This document shows positions 4,845 through 5,533 of a stretch of DNA of 5,533 bases, piece after piece. The first letter of the stretch is position 1. Each line of letters starts with the position of its first letter. Position numbers and translations under genes: made by a program. Where the stretch lies: the NCBI GenBank assembly GCA_900552755.1, contig USAY01000117.1, positions 1-5,533 of the forward strand, in the 5' to 3' direction. The DNA is from an uncultured Collinsella sp. (GTDB taxonomy: Bacteria; Actinomycetota; Coriobacteriia; Coriobacteriales; Coriobacteriaceae). The notes beneath the pieces are model-generated. The model saw only the letters and a program-made list of their open reading frames with translations. It searched no databases and was not told where the DNA came from.

Positions 4845-5533
4845 GTGACAGAAACGTTTGATATCGCAATTGTGGGCGCGGGCATCACCGGATGCGCCAT
4901 CGCGCGGCAGCTCGCGCGATTTGACCTTTCCATTTGCGTGGTCGAGGCGGCTAACGATATTGCACTGGGCGCGTCGAAGGCCAACGGCGGCCTGGTGCAC
5001 GCCGGCTACGATCCGGCGCCGGGCACGGTAAAGTCGCAGGTCAACGCCCGTGGCTGCGAGCTGTACGGTACGTGGGCGCAGGAGCTGGGCTTTCTGTTCT
5101 GCCGCACCGGGTCGATGGTGTTGGGCTTTAACGATGAGGACCGTGCACAACTGGAGCAGTTGCGCAGCAATGGCCTTGCCAACGGCGTGCCCGAGTTGTC
5201 GATTATCGACCCCGACAGCATCCACGAGCTGGAACCGCGTGCGAGTGCCCAGGCCACGTGCGCGCTGTGGTGCCCTTCGACCGGTTACGTTGACCCGTTT
5301 GAAGTAGCCATTGCTGCGCTGGAGAACGCGGTTGCCAACGGCGTGACGTTTATGCGATCCGCGGCGGTGGAAGCGATTGAAGTCGCGGGCTCGGGCGACG
5401 ACGCGCGCTTTACGCTGGCGACCCCCGCTGGCAATGTGCGCTGCCGCTACCTGATCAACGCCGCGGGCAACGGCGCCGCCGACATCTCGCATATGGCGGG
5501 CGCCGAGGAGTTCCAGATGGTCTGGCGCCAGGG
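4845..5533 (+). CDS. FAD-dependent oxidoreductase, DAO/GlpA-like, N-terminal part (cut by window edge)
   Basis: The plus strand is open from GTG at 4845 to the window edge, 229 residues. Residues 5-35 form a dinucleotide-binding fold: FDIAIVGAGITGCAIARQL, with GxGxxG at 11-16 and Glu34 (VVE), which holds the ribose of FAD. ASKANGGLVHAGYDPAPG follows, a motif shared by glycerol-3-phosphate dehydrogenase (GlpA), L-2-hydroxyglutarate oxidase and related DAO-fold enzymes. A further segment, CPSTGYVDPFEVAIA, and the later LINAAGNGA are also typical of this group. The substrate cannot be told: the C-terminal half, which would show a GlpA-type BFD iron-sulfur domain if there is one, lies outside the window. 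GGGAGG at 4835-4840 supports the GTG start, though the spacing of 4 nt is short. No upstream ATG exists in frame after the stop at 4800-4802. Confidence 0.88.
   Translation, partial: MTETFDIAIVGAGITGCAIARQLARFDLSICVVEAANDIALGASKANGGLVHAGYDPAPGTVKSQVNARGCELYGTWAQELGFLFCRTGSMVLGFNDEDRAQLEQLRSNGLANGVPELSIIDPDSIHELEPRASAQATCALWCPSTGYVDPFEVAIAALENAVANGVTFMRSAAVEAIEVAGSGDDARFTLATPAGNVRCRYLINAAGNGAADISHMAGAEEFQMVWRQ

Overview
The window looks like a piece of the chromosome of a GC-rich, Gram-positive-type anaerobe of the Coriobacteriia; Collinsella or a close relative is my best guess. That guess rests on codon use, strong GGAGG-type ribosome binding sites, and the pairing of a LoaP-type antiterminator with surface-glycan genes. 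It is an inference, not a database result.

Layout from left to right. Positions 1-1692 hold the start of a surface-polysaccharide operon on the minus strand, read right to left: a NusG-family antiterminator of the LoaP type (1102-1692), a short undecaprenyl-phosphate sugar phosphotransferase (267-1022), and the first 88 residues of a GT4 glycosyltransferase that runs off the left edge (1-266). The operon has a clear promoter (-10 TATAAT at 1815-1820). Its leader of roughly 115 nt can fold into three stem-loops, and the last one covers the ribosome binding site of loaP.

Two back-to-back intrinsic terminators (1919-1992) separate this operon from thrS (2018-3781, minus), which encodes a threonyl-tRNA synthetase. 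All its editing, zinc and catalytic residues are present, but the usual N-terminal TGS domain is missing. thrS has its own promoter (3852-3879), and a 10-bp perfect inverted repeat lies across the transcription start. Further right is a small membrane protein with a C-terminal double zinc ribbon (4007-4438, minus).

The roughly 400-bp divergent intergenic region 4439-4844 holds the most unexplained structure. It has two copies of a 55-bp stem-loop unit at an 80-bp period, whose pairing pattern favours a minus-strand RNA, plus a further 12-bp imperfect inverted repeat and a small palindrome. From 4845 rightwards on the plus strand lies the N-terminal part of an FAD-dependent oxidoreductase of the DAO/GlpA type, cut by the window edge.

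How the genes work together: LoaP-type proteins keep RNA polymerase from terminating inside long biosynthetic operons. Here it is the first gene of a glycan operon, followed by the enzyme that loads the first sugar onto the lipid carrier and then by a sugar-adding enzyme. The other genes look like housekeeping or independent units. The strongest candidates for something undescribed are the structured loaP leader and the paired 55-bp stem-loops.
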